Source: Adiantum capillus-veneris
Taxonomy: Eukaryota > Streptophyta > Polypodiopsida > Polypodiales > Pteridaceae
NCBI GenBank assembly: GCA_014529385.2
Contig: CM043943.1
Location: 98,204,855 to 98,268,854 of the forward strand
Direction: 5' to 3'
Length of the DNA: 64,000 nt
The translations under genes and the position numbers were made by a program. The notes below the pieces were generated by a model that was not told the origin of the DNA, searched no databases, and saw only the letters and a program-made list of their open reading frames with translations. Positions 40,097 through 51,351 of the stretch are shown here, one piece after another; the first letter of the stretch is position 1; the number at the start of each line of letters is the position of its first letter.

Positions 40097-41483
40097 CTAA
40101 TACAACCCACGGCACAAAAGGCCATATGCAACAATTTCATCACCAAAACTGAGATCATGAATTGTACATCTGTCATCCACAAATTTGACTACAAGTCCAA
40201 GTCTAGCAAGTGCAAACACAAACAAAAGATTCTTCTTGATCCCAAGTACATAAAGTGCATCAACAAGTGTGAAAGAACTGCCATTTGCAGTAGTAAGCAC
40301 AATCTTTCCAACTCCCTGAGCAGGATAAGAGGCATTGTTGGCACAAGTGCCGTGAGGGATATACTCGAGGGAGGTGAACAATTCACGATATGAGGTAATG
40401 TGCTTTGTAGCACCACTGTCAAAATACCACACATGTGAATATGCAGCAACTGACATGCATGCATCATAGACAGCAAGATTGTAAGTGCACTCTGCACTAA
40501 AAGCCCATTCTGCATCAACATCAGCATCACAATCTCCTTTCACAGAAGACTCAACAATGGCTGCATTTGCAGTGGAACTAGCATTTGCAATGTAACCACC
40601 CTCTTTCTTCTTAGCCTCTTTGGCCTTCAACTTAGAACACTGCTTGATCAAGTGATCATTAGCTTTACAATAATGGCAACGCATCTTCATTTTTCCCTTA
40701 TCACCAGAATTTCCAGATGAATTACTACCAGCAGAGGCATTAGGAACATAAATTTTTCCACTCACAGCAGAACCATAAGAAGTGGCTGCATTGCTGTTAC
40801 CACCCTTTCTTTGAGAAGCAATAAAATCATGTTCAACTGCACGCTGCCGAGTCCTGTTTTTTCTAGAAAGTGACTCTTGCAACAGCAATGTGCATAATGC
40901 ATCAAACTTGACCACTTCAGGATTTCCTTGGGTCATCAGTCTCCAAGTACTAGCAAAAGTCTGGTATGAATCTGGTAAGGCATAAAGAAGAGTTTGCAAA
41001 GGGAACTGTCTGAAATGACTTCATCTGCAGAAATAAGTTGCTCATTGATATCCTTGACACCAGCAAGGAAAGTGTCAATATCATCTTCCTCATGCATAAT
41101 CTTCGATTCCAGCTCTTTACGCAAGCAAAGCAATTTTAGCCTCATTGCGGCTTGCATAAAGACCTGCTAGAATATCCCAAGTCTGTTTTGCAGATTTCAC
41201 CGAACGAATGTGAGGAGTAATGGTGCGCTTCACAGACAATGCAATCAACACATGAGCCTACGCATCCTTTACATCCCAACGAGCTTGTTTTGCAAGACCT
41301 AACATCCTCAACATTGCCTACATCCTTATAACCAGGACGTACATCAATGCCCTGCACAATATTCCAGACGCCCTTTGACACAAGAACATGTTGTATCATG
41401 TAAGCCCACATAGGGTAATTGTCCCCATCCAACCTGTCCTCAGCAGCAAACATCTTGAACACATCTGTGTTGTTGTCAGCCAT
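40097..41483 (-). pseudogene. Copia D gag and protease
   Basis: Gag starts at the ATG at 41481-41483: MADNNTDVFKMFAAEDRLDG, then DNYPMWAYMIQHVLVSKGVW. A frameshift near 41300 leads to 40936-41157 (MQAAMRLKLLCLRKELESK) and then to 40097-40999, which carries the UBN2 core (LLYALPDSYQTFASTWRLMT), a zinc knuckle CHYCKANDHLIKQC (C-x2-C-x4-H-x4-C) and the protease motif WYFDSGATKHIT with catalytic D-S-G. It closes with LYVLGIKKNLLFVFALARLG, the usual block between protease and integrase. Gag forms the particle and the protease processes it. The element at 60941 shares the same first residues. Confidence 0.88.
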
Positions 41484-41846
41484 GGAAAATGTTTGCACCT
41501 GGTGTGAAAACTGCCCGAAATGAGGAGAAACTGAGTGCGACCAGCACATTCTATATAGCACAACCTGCAGTAGACTTTATGGAACTTGTTATCCAGTATT
41601 TGGCACTGACAAAAAATTTACACAAAATGAAAAAATTGCCTGTGCAAACCTAGCTGTAATGAAAACAGAGGCCGAAATCAGCCCGAATCAGAAATTTGAG
41701 CAAACTTAGCTCAACAAGCACGCCCGAATTTTTTGTCGACCTGCAAACGCTCGCCAAAGCTCATTGAAACCAGAGAAAATGAGCACGTGTGTGTTGGAGC
41801 TACTGCCGACTAAGCCCAGGAGGATACAAGCTGCTCTGACACCAAT

Positions 41847-42856
41847 TGTTGGAATTAGGGTTGCAGGAAAACACACACGGCTTGGAGAAGACAAAGGAAG
41901 CTCGAGGCACACAACTGAGAGTGTATTACTTAGTGTGAAATGGAAAGATAGATAGCCCTAGAGTGATGGGCGTATATACAATGCACGGGGGAAAAAGCCT
42001 CCTAAAGAGGGAAAAAATGCCCCGACGGTCCTAGTGTGTTCCCCGGGGGATTCACTCTATATACAAAACACAATGCCACCTGCGAGTGAACAACTTTGAT
42101 AAAACCCCTATGTACGACTCACATTAGGGAATATGATCCCCCTTTCTACGCTTATACAAAAGTCAATGCAGAAAACTATCATACCCCTATCTTACGTATA
42201 AAATTTAGGTCTCACATGATTTAACTAAGTAAAACTAGTCAAAGAGCATGTAGCATAGTGACTGGCAATATACTAAGGATCCACTTCTATTGATAACCAG
42301 ATGTGCCCTCAATGTGTCTTAGTTTGACTTTCAAACTATGTGCCCGTCCAGCCTGCACTCTAGCTACTCGTCCAATTTTGACTTTGACCCATCTAAATTA
42401 CTCAAAAAACATGGTTACAAAGCTGTGTTAGGTTCTCCGTGTAAATATGCATCTATACAAACTCTTTATAGCTTTCATTCCTCAACAAATGAACTATAAT
42501 AACAAAACAAGCAATTGATACAAAGTAGTGTTGGTTCTTGCATGTATCTTAGTAGCTATTGACTCACAAGTCTGAGGGAAGACTCTTTTGGGAAGCCATG
42601 ATTTTCAAACACAAAAATTTTCTCTCATTTTTCCATTTTCTCACTTCCCCCCCCCCCCCCCCCCCAAAATATTAATACCCCCTCCCTTATTTTTAAGCTT
42701 AGGAGATGAATTATGGGGGGCCTACCCCTAACTTATATGCTTATGTAACTTGTAGAAAAACCCCCCTCCCCTGCACTTGCGTGGTGCAATAAGTTTTCCA
42801 CGGTGAATCCCCCGGGGTGTGTTCACACACATCACTACCATATGTATATGGTAATA
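41847..42856 (-). repeat. Copia D 5' LTR, interrupted
   Basis: Two LTR pieces, 41847-42040 and 42818-42856, flank the insert. Their combined length matches the 226-bp 3' LTR. The first bases read TATTACC where TGTTACC is expected, a single substitution. Confidence 0.9.
42041..42817. mobile_element. 777-bp terminal-inverted-repeat element in the Copia D LTR
   Basis: Ends CCCCGGGGGATTCAC (42041-42055) and GTGAATCCCCCGGGG (42803-42817) are perfect 15-bp inverted repeats. Flanked by TGTGTT on both sides (42035-42040 and 42818-42823), or GTGTGTT if one terminal G is shared. The intact LTR at 37141-37160 shows a single TGTGTT, confirming a duplicated target. No coding frame is seen inside; a C homopolymer lies near 42648-42665. 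Superfamily is not clear from termini and TSD alone. Confidence 0.85.
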
Positions 42857-42905
42857 GTAGGGACTTGACATGTATCCTTGCTGCCTCTTGAGGCTTGGGC
42901 TTACC

Positions 42906-42910
<5 letters not shown>

Positions 42911-42990
<80 letters not shown>
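42911..42990. repeat. GT microsatellite in LTR
   Basis: About 80 bp of GT repeats; the counterpart of the run at 50073-50148. Confidence 0.95.
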
Positions 42991-42992
<2 letters not shown>

Positions 42993-43067
42993 CACGTGCA
43001 CTCTCTCATCTCCCTAGCTTTAGGGCTCGCCCCCTCCTTTGTAGGGATTTTGTTGACTTTTGGAACA

Positions 43068-43250
43068 CAAGCACCTTAGCCCCAGCAAGCACGACAAAGC
43101 ACCTCAAGCTCCCTAGTCAGCAAGCATGACAAGCACCTCAATCATCTTAGTCAACAAGCACAACAAGCACCTCAAGCATCTTAGTCATCAAGCACGACAA
43201 GCACCTTAAGCATCTTAGTCAGCAAAGCACAACAAGCACCTCAAGCTTGG
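43068..43250 (+). repeat. About 34-bp minisatellite in chromovirus LTR, about five units
   Basis: Units contain AAGCACCTCAAGC followed by CTTAGTCAGCAAGCACGACA, repeated with small changes. The LTR of C has a shorter version at about 50218-50360. Confidence 0.85.
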
Positions 43251-44099
43251 ACCGGGTTCCCACCTTAAGCACAGCCCTAGCTTACCTAAGGTCAATTACC
43301 TAAGGTCAAAGGACTTTTAACACTAACTTTTGGATGTCTTCAATGAAGCTAACCCTAAGGTCTTTAAGCTCCATTGGCTAGCCTTTCTCGTTGACAAACC
43401 ATCTCTCATTTGGACCCTTTTACCATTGACCCCGTGTTGAGATAGATCTGTAAGCACATGTCTATATTCTAACCCTTGTTCCATTTATTCTCCCACATTA
43501 AATGATCAATTCAATATGAGAAAATCATTTGGGTTGGTTAGATATTAGATTTTATGATATTGCATCTCTCTTGAAATGATAGTTGTCCTTAACTATGAGG
43601 TAGAAGAAATAAAGCCTTAGTCATTAGTCAATGTTTCTTAGAAGAAGAAGAAGAAGAAGAGGATTTTAACGTCGTAGGAAACTATCCCAAGAGACCTCAA
43701 AGATCTATCCGACGAGAAAGACCTCTTATTCAAGAGGGAAATGGCATAACCAATCTGCCACACTTGGGTGACAGAAAGGTTATATCGTTAGCGGGTAGAG
43801 GATCCCTTTTTACCCTACGACATCATTCCAAGATGGATGACTAATCCATTGGTGCTTGGGAGACATAGCTACCCCAAGCATGTCTGCTCCTTAGCCCATT
43901 TCATTCTCCCAAAGTAGAGTGACAAATTCTACTTGGTGTTTGAGAGACGTGGTCATCACAAACATGATTCTAAGCATGCATACTATTTAAATGTGTGCAC
44001 AATAAAAAAGAGAATTAGTATTATAAGACGAAATCATTGGTCATTTGAAAGAAATTTGTACGTTTGCTTACTCTAATGTAGCATTGTAATTGACAAGGT

Positions 44100-46649
44100 G
44101 CATACTATCCTTTAGCTGTATTCCTTGCATCCATCTAGCATCTTCAAAAGGATAATTTTTGAACTTAATAAAATACCATCGGATAATCTTACCATATCAT
44201 AGTACCTTGTCTTCATGCCAAAGGATAGCTTCAGGTTGTAGCACCTTTTGTGGTCTTTGATTTTGGGAGTGTCTTCAATAATTGGTTCACTTGGTGGCTC
44301 TCCTTTGTAGGGCTTAAGTAGGCTCACATGAAAAGCATTGTGTATGAGCCAATGGTTGGGCAACTTGAGTTGATAATCCATCTCATTGATTGGCTTCAAG
44401 ATTTGAAAAGGACCATAGTATCTTTTTGCAAATTTAGCATAATACTTTTAATGGCCCATAGGATTTTTGCTCGTCGTTTGCCTCAATCGAGCCTAGGGAA
44501 ACTTAAGTAAGACCCAATCATTTTCTTTGAACGTTAAGGCCCTTTTGTGCTTGTCAGCAGCAACTTTTTGCCTTTGTTGAGAAATGAATATAGCCTCCTT
44601 TATCTTTTGAAAAGATTCTTGTAGATCACGGCTATACTCATCAGTAGCAAAGATCTTCCCATATACTTTAAGTAGCAAGGGACTTTTAGGTCTTCCCTCT
44701 ATGATTTCAAAAGGTGCTTTTCTCGTAGAAGTATGGACAGTGTTATTGAACGCATACTCTACAAGAGGTAAGTACTTTTCTCATTATGAGCGTTGATCTA
44801 CTTCTGTAACATAAGTCTTTAGTAGATCGAGTACCGTAAGATTGGCTATCTCACTTTGGCCATCCGTTTGTGGGTGATAGGCCGAAGAGAAATTCAATCT
44901 TGTACCTAGATTTTCAAAGAGACCTTTCCAAAAATTACTGGTCATTCTAGGATCTCTATCTGATACGATGGATGTTGGAAATCCATGGTGTTTGAAAATC
45001 TGAGATATGAAGAGAGTTGTCATTTGGTGTGCCTTAATAGTCTTTTTGACAAGAATAAAGTGTGCTAGCTTGCTAAACTTGTCGACTATTGTCCATATTG
45101 CCATATTCCCATGGATAGACTTGCGTAATCCAAAGATAAAATCCACGGATATATTCTCCCATGGTGAATTGAGGATTGGCAATGGCTGGAGTAATCCAGG
45201 TTGCTTCCCTCTATCATACTTAGTCTTTTGGCATACTACACATTTTGAAACATACTCTTGTATGTCCACTTTCATGGTAGGCCAATAGAAATATGTTTCT
45301 ACTCCTCGGAGAGTAGGTTGAATGCCTCCATGCGCCGCATAGGGAGGAGCACGGGATTCATACATGACTTTCTCACAAAGGGAGTGGGTAACACATAGCC
45401 TATTTCCATGGAAAAGATAACCATCCTGCAAGGTGAATGATTCCTCTTTCTTCCCCAAAGCAAGGGTTGACATTATGTCTTTAAAGTCAGGGTCAATAGC
45501 ATACTCATCTATCATAGAAGCTAGATCATTGTGAGTTGCTATAGACACCGCATTCACTTGTGGTCATCGTGAAAGTGCATCGGCCACTTGATTGTACTTA
45601 CCAACAACGTGAGCAATATGAAAATAAAATTGCGAAAGAAAATTTTCCCACCTCATTTGTTTGCCGAAAATCTTGGTTTGCGTCATGAACTACTTGAGAC
45701 TTTGGTGGTCTGTTTGTAAAATAAATGGAGTCCCCAATAGATAGTGCTTCCATGTCTCTAGGACATGTAGAACAACTAAAAGCTCTTTCTCATGAATGTA
45801 TAAGACCCGTACATCCGTATTGAGCTCTCATATGCTATGGCATGCCTTTCTTGAAGCAAGACTGCTCCCAGGCAATCACCATAAGCATCACATTGGACCT
45901 CAAATGGCTTTGAGAGATCCGGAAGCATGAGGACTGGTTGGGAGGTAAGCTTCTCTTTGAGCTTGTCAAAGCATTTTTCTCCTTAGCTGTCCATGAATAT
46001 TTAATGTTCTTCTTTGTTAAGTCATGTAATGATCCTGCTATCTCAGAAAAATTTTCTATGAAGCGTCTATAGTATGCACACATACCAATAAAGCTTCTTA
46101 GCTCATGTATATTCCTTGGATTAGGCCATGCTTTTATTACCTCTAACTTCGATGGATCCATACGGATACCATCTTGAGAGATAACATGACCTAAGTATTG
46201 AATCTCTTGAAGGAAAAATTCTCTTTTCTTTTCGTTGAGAAAAAGCTTGTTCTCCCTCAATGCTTGAAAAATCACTTGGAGTAGAGGATGATATCATCAA
46301 AGAACACTCCAATGAATTTGGGGTAGGGTCTAAATATTTTCTCCATTAGACGATTGAACGTGACTGGTGCATTGGTCAAGCCAAAAGACATGACTAGGTA
46401 TTCATAAAGACCAAACATTGTACAAAACACGGTCTTTAGGATATATTCATCCATTATCCTTATTTGATAATAGCCACTTTTAAGGTCAATCCTATTGAAG
46501 TAGATAGATCCTTGTAGCTTATCAAACAGATCTTCTACTCGAGGCATGGGAAATCTGTTTTTGATAGTGATATGGTTTAGTGATTGATAGTCCACACACA
46601 CATACAGTATGTACCATCTTTCTTTTGCACTAAAAGGACGGGAGAACAA
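44100..46649 (-). pseudogene. Chromovirus C pol: RT, RNase H, integrase, chromodomain (frameshifted)
   Basis: The frame 46272-46649 has YVCVDYQSLNHITIKNRFPM, FNRIDLKSGYYQIRI and FFDDIILYSK (catalytic D-D). 45835-46275 covers thumb and RNase H start (QYLGHVISQDGIRMDPSKLE, MCAYYRRFIENFS). 44784-45557 covers integrase: MYESRAPPYAAHGGIQ with CVVCQKTKYDRGKQ (zinc finger), SVDFIFGLRKS, VSDRDPRMTSNFWKG and AYHPQTDGQSE, which keeps the conserved form altered in B. 44493-44678 is the linker (DKHKRALTFKENDWVLLKFP). 44112-44399 starts LKLPNHWLIHNAFHVSLLKP and loses frame in the chromodomain, whose FIKFKNYPFEDARWMQ-like remainder lies in another frame. Several frameshifts and stops; more broken than B but with more conserved motifs. 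Confidence 0.87.
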
Positions 46650-46915
46650 AAGGGAAAGGAGCTAGACCTCACCATCCCTTTTTCTACCAATTCTTGTACT
46701 TGCCTCATGATCCCTCTTGTTGAGCTTGGGACGCTCAATAAGGAGGCTTGTTAGGTAGTGAGCTTCCTGGTAGGAGCTCAATTCAATGGTCATCATCCCC
46801 TCGTTTTAGAGGTAAGCTCATAGGTATATCATCAATGAAAAAATCTTGGAATCCTTTTAGAAAATTAGACAAGCCTAACTCTTCTTGACTCCTACCATTT
46901 ACATTTGATAAAACA

Positions 46916-48715
46916 TTACGATCTTTTAGGTGGTATAGTACAACCAGACTCACTAGCATCTATATACATGCTCTTTCCCCTGTAGATGAAGTAGATTTTC
47001 CTTTCAGTGAACTTCATGTTGGCAGCCATGCGGTTCAACCATGGTGCCCCTAGGATAGTATCCTCTTGTCTGAGAGGAGAGATGAAAAAGTCTTCTTTGT
47101 CGACATAGCTTTGGACATGAAGCCTCAACTTCCCAATCAAGGAACTAACGGAGGCTTGATGTCCCTTGAAAGCAGTGTCGGTCGTTACAATATCTCCCAT
47201 CTCGAAAGCTTGAATGCCCAATTTGGTGGTCAACTCCATTGATATGAAGTTGTGAGTAGATCCAGGGTCAAACAAGATGAAGGCATCATGCTCCCTTACC
47301 TTTCCCCAAGCATAGTAGAGAGGTGATCCTTTGCAATGAGCATCCTCTTTTGGAGCTTCAATAGTGGAAGCTCTAGGAGTCTCATTGAGGGAATTTTTGA
47401 GGCAAGAACGATAGCCATGTCCTTGCTCCCCACACTTAAAACATTTATGGTCCTTGTGAAAAGCTTCAAGCTCTTTAGGAGAGAGTTTGTTTTTACCTTT
47501 GTAAACTCCCTTCTCCTTGGACCGATTATTGTTGTTGTTGTTGTTGAAATTGCCTTGGGAACAATTTTGGGCATTGGTTTTTTCCTTTGCATTACTCTTG
47601 TCTTTGTTTTCCATGGGCTTGACATACCATCTAGCTCCTTGTTGGAAATTGATGCACGAAGCAACCATGGTGTGGTGGTTTACTTCGGTGATAGAACCAA
47701 GCCGTTGAGAGGTGACGTACTCGGCCATCTCTTCAGGTTGCTTTTGCTCGGCAAATTTCATCTTTTGAAAGATAGTAGCCTTGAGATGTAAATCCCAAAA
47801 CTTGTCCACATATTTGTGAATAGACTCTTAGGAAGGAGAGAAGCTTCATACTTCTCCATTTGGTAAGCACTTTGTCCTTTGCATTGCTTGCAGGGAATTG
47901 CTGCAAGATGGAAACTCGTAGAGTTTTCCATGTCTTTGGGGCTTTGCCGTTGTCACAAAGGCTAGCCCACCATTGACGAGCCGATTCTGGAAGTGCATAG
48001 CTAGACGGCATTGCTTAGAGGACTCCGTGAAGCCCTTGTCTCCAAAGGCCGCATCAAATTGCTGGATGAAGGCCAATACTTTGTTGATAGCACCAAAGGT
48101 GCCATCATAGGTAAGAAAAGAGATACTCTTTCCTCCCTCTTTGAACTTCTTGAGCTTTTGGGACCTTCACATGTAGGGTAAGATTTGCGATGTCCTCCCC
48201 TCTTGTATTCTCTAGGCAGCTTTCATCGAAAGAGGAGCAAGGTGAAGAAGAAGGAGAAGAGGGTGACCTCTTTCTTGCCCTTTTCTTACTTTCTTTCCTC
48301 TCTTCTCTTTCAGAGTGACAAGGAGAAGGACTATGGGTTGACAGTTTCCTCTTGGGAGGAGTTGGCAGACGTATAGGCCGTCGTCTTCGTGGAGCCACAT
48401 CTTCAGAGGAACTTAGGGATTCGTTACTTTCTTGTTCTTTGGATTCCCTCTCTCGTATGGGAGAAAGTCTTCTTTTGGGGGTCTCATCAAGAGGCCTCCT
48501 AAGCTCTCTCTCTCTCTCTTCTTGGAGAGCAAGGGAAATCCCATAGGCACGAAGTTGTTGAGTAACTTCGGCTTGCAAAGCAGGGTTGCCCATAGCTTGC
48601 TGCAACCTAGTAAGAAGATAATTGACAAACATGGGGCGCATCATCATTAGCACCTTCATGTGCAAAATTAAAGTTATCAATGTTCATTTTACTCTCTTGA
48701 TTATTGTCAGCCATG
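46916..48715 (-). pseudogene. Chromovirus C gag and protease
   Basis: Gag starts at 48715 (MADNNQESKMNIDNF, reverse complement of 48686-48715). A one-base change near 48632, relative to element E, shifts the frame just before MFVNYLLTRLQQAMGNPALQ. A Ser/Arg-rich segment follows (LSPIRERESKEQESNESLSS), then MAFIQQFDAAFGDKGFTESS and ALPESARQWWASLCD (47733-48076). The frame 46916-47809 holds EEMAEYVTSQR, a zinc knuckle CFKCGEQGHGYRSC and the protease AFILFDPGSTHNFISMELTT. The knuckle binds element RNA and the protease matures the polyprotein. Order and motifs match B; the DPGS active site is shared by both. Confidence 0.87.
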
Positions 48716-49122
48716 CTAATTATACTTATGTATAGAATACTTTGTGCTTTGGTACCCTCAAAAACCTTAGTCACTACTTTTCTTTACCTTTGAAAATCAG
48801 CAGTTAAGAATCTACACCCATGGCTCAAGTTGGTTAATTATAGGAGTAGTGGAGTGAGTCTAATATTGCAGAATTGTTGAGGGATAGCTCCTTTCAAACT
48901 TCTTATGGCTCAATAATGGTAAAGTTCGTAGGCAAGTCTAAAAAGACCCCATTATTAAGACCAAAGCTCCCGAGGTGTGCACCACATAGTGGGCTCAACA
49001 AAACCAATAATAGATCTCAGTCCCACTTACCCTAATATAATTAACAAAATCAATTATTAATAGGCTACTTAAGAACCTCTCTTCTTAAGCAAGAAAAGAG
49101 AAACCAAATGCTCTGATACCAA

Positions 49123-50065
49123 CGTAATGGAAATGGCCTATGAACTTTGAGAATAGCGGAATTAGGAGAATTAAAGAGATAATTTTTGTGAAACTACTTT
49201 GAGAACATAGATGGTCAACGTAATTGATGGTAGAAACATAATCATAGTACTTAATTAACTTGGCATGAATAATACTTTTGCAAAAGAGAGAGTTTAGAGA
49301 ACTCGACAACAATTGAGGACCGGATTTATGTGGAGCCGGTCCCCCCTCCAATAGGAATTTGTATTATAGATTCTCCCATCAAGAGATACTTGGTACAATA
49401 CGATCTTTGTGTTCCTTGTGACCTAGGTGATGCAATGAAGATGGAAAGCTTCATGCATCACGAGCATAACATAGACTTTGTAAAAAACATGAACTATCCC
49501 AAGCCTCAGTCCCAAGACCTCAAACACCTTCAAAGGTGGAGAGAGCTAGCGGGGAATGAGGCTAGGGAAGAGGAAGAAGAAACATTCATAGGAGAAAGAA
49601 ATAGTTCCTCACTTATCATCACTCTTCTTGCTAGCATACATAATAGCATAGTAATGAAGATGGAGAAGATGGCAAGCTTAGCAAGAAGGAGATGGAGTTC
49701 TTGCACTTCCCCAAGTGAAGAATGAGAGCAAATGAGAGAGAGTGTGAGGGAGTATACCCCCCAAGCACACCTCTTTCTCGCTTTGATCGACCCCCCTTGT
49801 AGCTCATGCTTGAAGCTCATTGGACCCCTCCAAGCCTAGGCAATCACATGCAAGGCATATCAAGCAACAAGGGTAGGTTTTGGACAAGTGTCCTTCTTTC
49901 CCCTTTGAGGGAGAGAGGCTTGATAATTACTTAGATAATTATTTAATTAATCTAAATGCTCATTGCACCCCTTTTAAGCCTATCCAATAGGATTCAGGCA
50001 CATCTTGAGGGCAACATGGATAGGGACTTGACATGTGTCATTGCTGCCTCTTGAGGCTTGCGCTT

Positions 50066-50149
<84 letters not shown>

Positions 50150-50659
50150 CTCTCTCATCCCCCTAGCTTTAGGGCTCGCCCCCTTCTTTTTGTAGGGATT
50201 TTGTTGACTTTTGGAACACAAGCACCTTAGTCATCAGCAAGCACGACAAAGCACCTCAAGCTTGGGTAGTGTTCCCATAAGCACCTCAAGCTCCCTAGTC
50301 GGCAAGCACGAGAAGCACCTCAATCATCCTAGTCAGCAAGCACGACAAGCACCTCAAGCTTGGGCCGGGTTCCCACCTCAAGCACAGCCCTAGCTTACCT
50401 AAGGTCAAAGAAATTTTAACACTAACCTTTGGAGGTCTTCAATGAAGCTAACCCTAAGGTCTTTAAGCTCCATTGGCTAGCCTTTATCTTTGACATACCA
50501 TCTCTCATTTGGACCCCTTTACCATTGGCCCCGTGTTGAGATAGATCTGTAAGCACGTGTCTATATTCTAACCCTTGTTCCCGTTTATTCTCACACATTA
50601 AATGATCAATTTAATATGAGAAAATCATTTGGGTTGGTTAGATATTAGATTTTATGACA
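49123..50659 (-). repeat. Chromovirus C 5' LTR, 1537 bp
   Basis: Complete LTR with a GT run at 50073-50148, minisatellite at about 50218-50360 and the GGGGGGACCGGCTCC block near 49330. The base next to its start is followed by ATAGG (50660-50664), a possible target duplicate whose partner is lost. Confidence 0.88.
50073..50148. repeat. GT microsatellite in LTR C
   Basis: About 76 bp of GT repeats. Confidence 0.95.
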
Positions 50660-50784
50660 ATAGGTCTTTCTTCACCAGACTCAACTGTCAAAAAGTTTCT
50701 TATTTTTTGAAGATGAAGCCTGAATCTCGTCCAAAGCTTTGTGTGGCTTGCAAAAACATGGGGGTGTGCTGACAAGGTGAGTCG

Positions 50785-51351
50785 GTGAGGGTACCACGTC
50801 AATGGGCTAAGAGAGGAGTGGAAAGAGGACTCATTAAACTCTATAGAGAAATTTATCAGGTCAAAGCAGTGATCAACAATGAGATGGGAGCAACCTTAGC
50901 TCGTGCATTTGCTGCTTTCAAGCACGAGGAGAAGGTGGAGTGGAGTGCCTTTTTTGAGAGCAGGAGCAAGAGAGCTGCTCATCATGTGGTATCACCATCC
51001 ATTAATTCCAAAATGGAGGTTAAACCAAAACCTTTGATGTCGTATGCATCTCAACAGCTGCCTGAAGAAGAGGTGGCCATCATTTAGAAATGGAGAACCT
51101 AGCATGAGGAGAGTCTCTCCATAACCTCTGATTTGCTAGCCCAGAAAATGGATGAGGAGAAGGAGGCAAAGCTCTCTCTACATGAGCATATGGGCTCCAA
51201 GACACACATTGAAAAGAAAATCTTGAAGAATGGAAAATCTTTAAGTGAAATTCAGCCAGGTAAGGAGGGGTGTAGGGTTTTCAATCGTCTGCCACAACAG
51301 AAACAAGAGAACGTTGAGGACCTCAAAGCAGTTTGTTGTACATTGCGGTAG
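50785..51351 (+). pseudogene. Unrecognised coding-like stretch, interrupted
   Basis: Two plus-strand frames in register (50785-51087 and 51133-51351) form one stretch of about 188 codons broken by TAG codons near 51085 and 51100. The first part, KRGVERGLIKLYREIYQVKA and FAAFKHEEKVEWSAFFESRS, is charged and probably helical. The second part (LLAQKMDEEKEAKLSLHEHM, NVEDLKAVCCTLR) is also charged. I do not recognise the family. A short upstream frame at 50712 reads KLCVACKNMGVC, a possible zinc-binding end, but in another frame. It begins right after the chromovirus LTR. It may be a fragment of an old transposon gene or a chance run of open codons. Confidence 0.3.

Larger units (their letters stand above)
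36952..42861 (-). mobile_element. Ty1/Copia element D with TSD (body 36957-42856)
   Basis: Flanked by the 5-bp TSD GTAGG (36952-36956 and 42857-42861); the unoccupied chromovirus LTR at 50020-50035 shows the target site. The 3' LTR is 36957-37182 and the 5' LTR 41847-42856, the latter split by a 777-bp element. The primer site TGGTGTCAGAGC (reverse complement near 41834-41845) and polypurine tract CTCCGGGGGGGATT (reverse complement near 37183) are in place. Without the insert the element is about 5.1 kb and holds gag, protease, integrase, RT and RNase H, with frameshifts. Confidence 0.93.
42857..43559 (-). repeat. Chromovirus LTR (shared by C and E), part 2, right of Copia D
   Basis: Continues the LTR after Copia D: GGGACTTGACATGT, a GT run at about 42911-42990, a minisatellite at about 43068-43250, then AAATGATCAATTCAATATGAG and the LTR start at 43559. 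Parallels 50028-50659. Confidence 0.85.
43559..50659 (-). mobile_element. Chromovirus C: internal region plus 5' LTR
   Basis: On the minus strand: 5' LTR 50659-49123 (1537 bp, TGTCATAAAATC...CATTACG), primer site TTGGTATCAGAGCATTTGG (initiator-Met type, reverse complement of 49104-49122), leader, gag from 48715, pol to about 44100, a polypurine-like CAAGAGAGATGCAA, then the second LTR starting at 43559. That second LTR is itself followed by a primer site and gag start (element E), so C and E form a chain sharing one LTR. Confidence 0.87.

Noticed and set aside
43068-43250. CRISPR-like array of about 34-bp units
   Set aside because: Units are contiguous, with no unique spacers; it is a minisatellite inside an LTR of a plant retrotransposon.
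49104-49122. tRNA-like TGGTATCAGAGC sequence
   Set aside because: It is the primer-binding site complementary to initiator tRNA; no cloverleaf or tRNA gene surrounds it. The same applies at 7003, 41834 and 60578.
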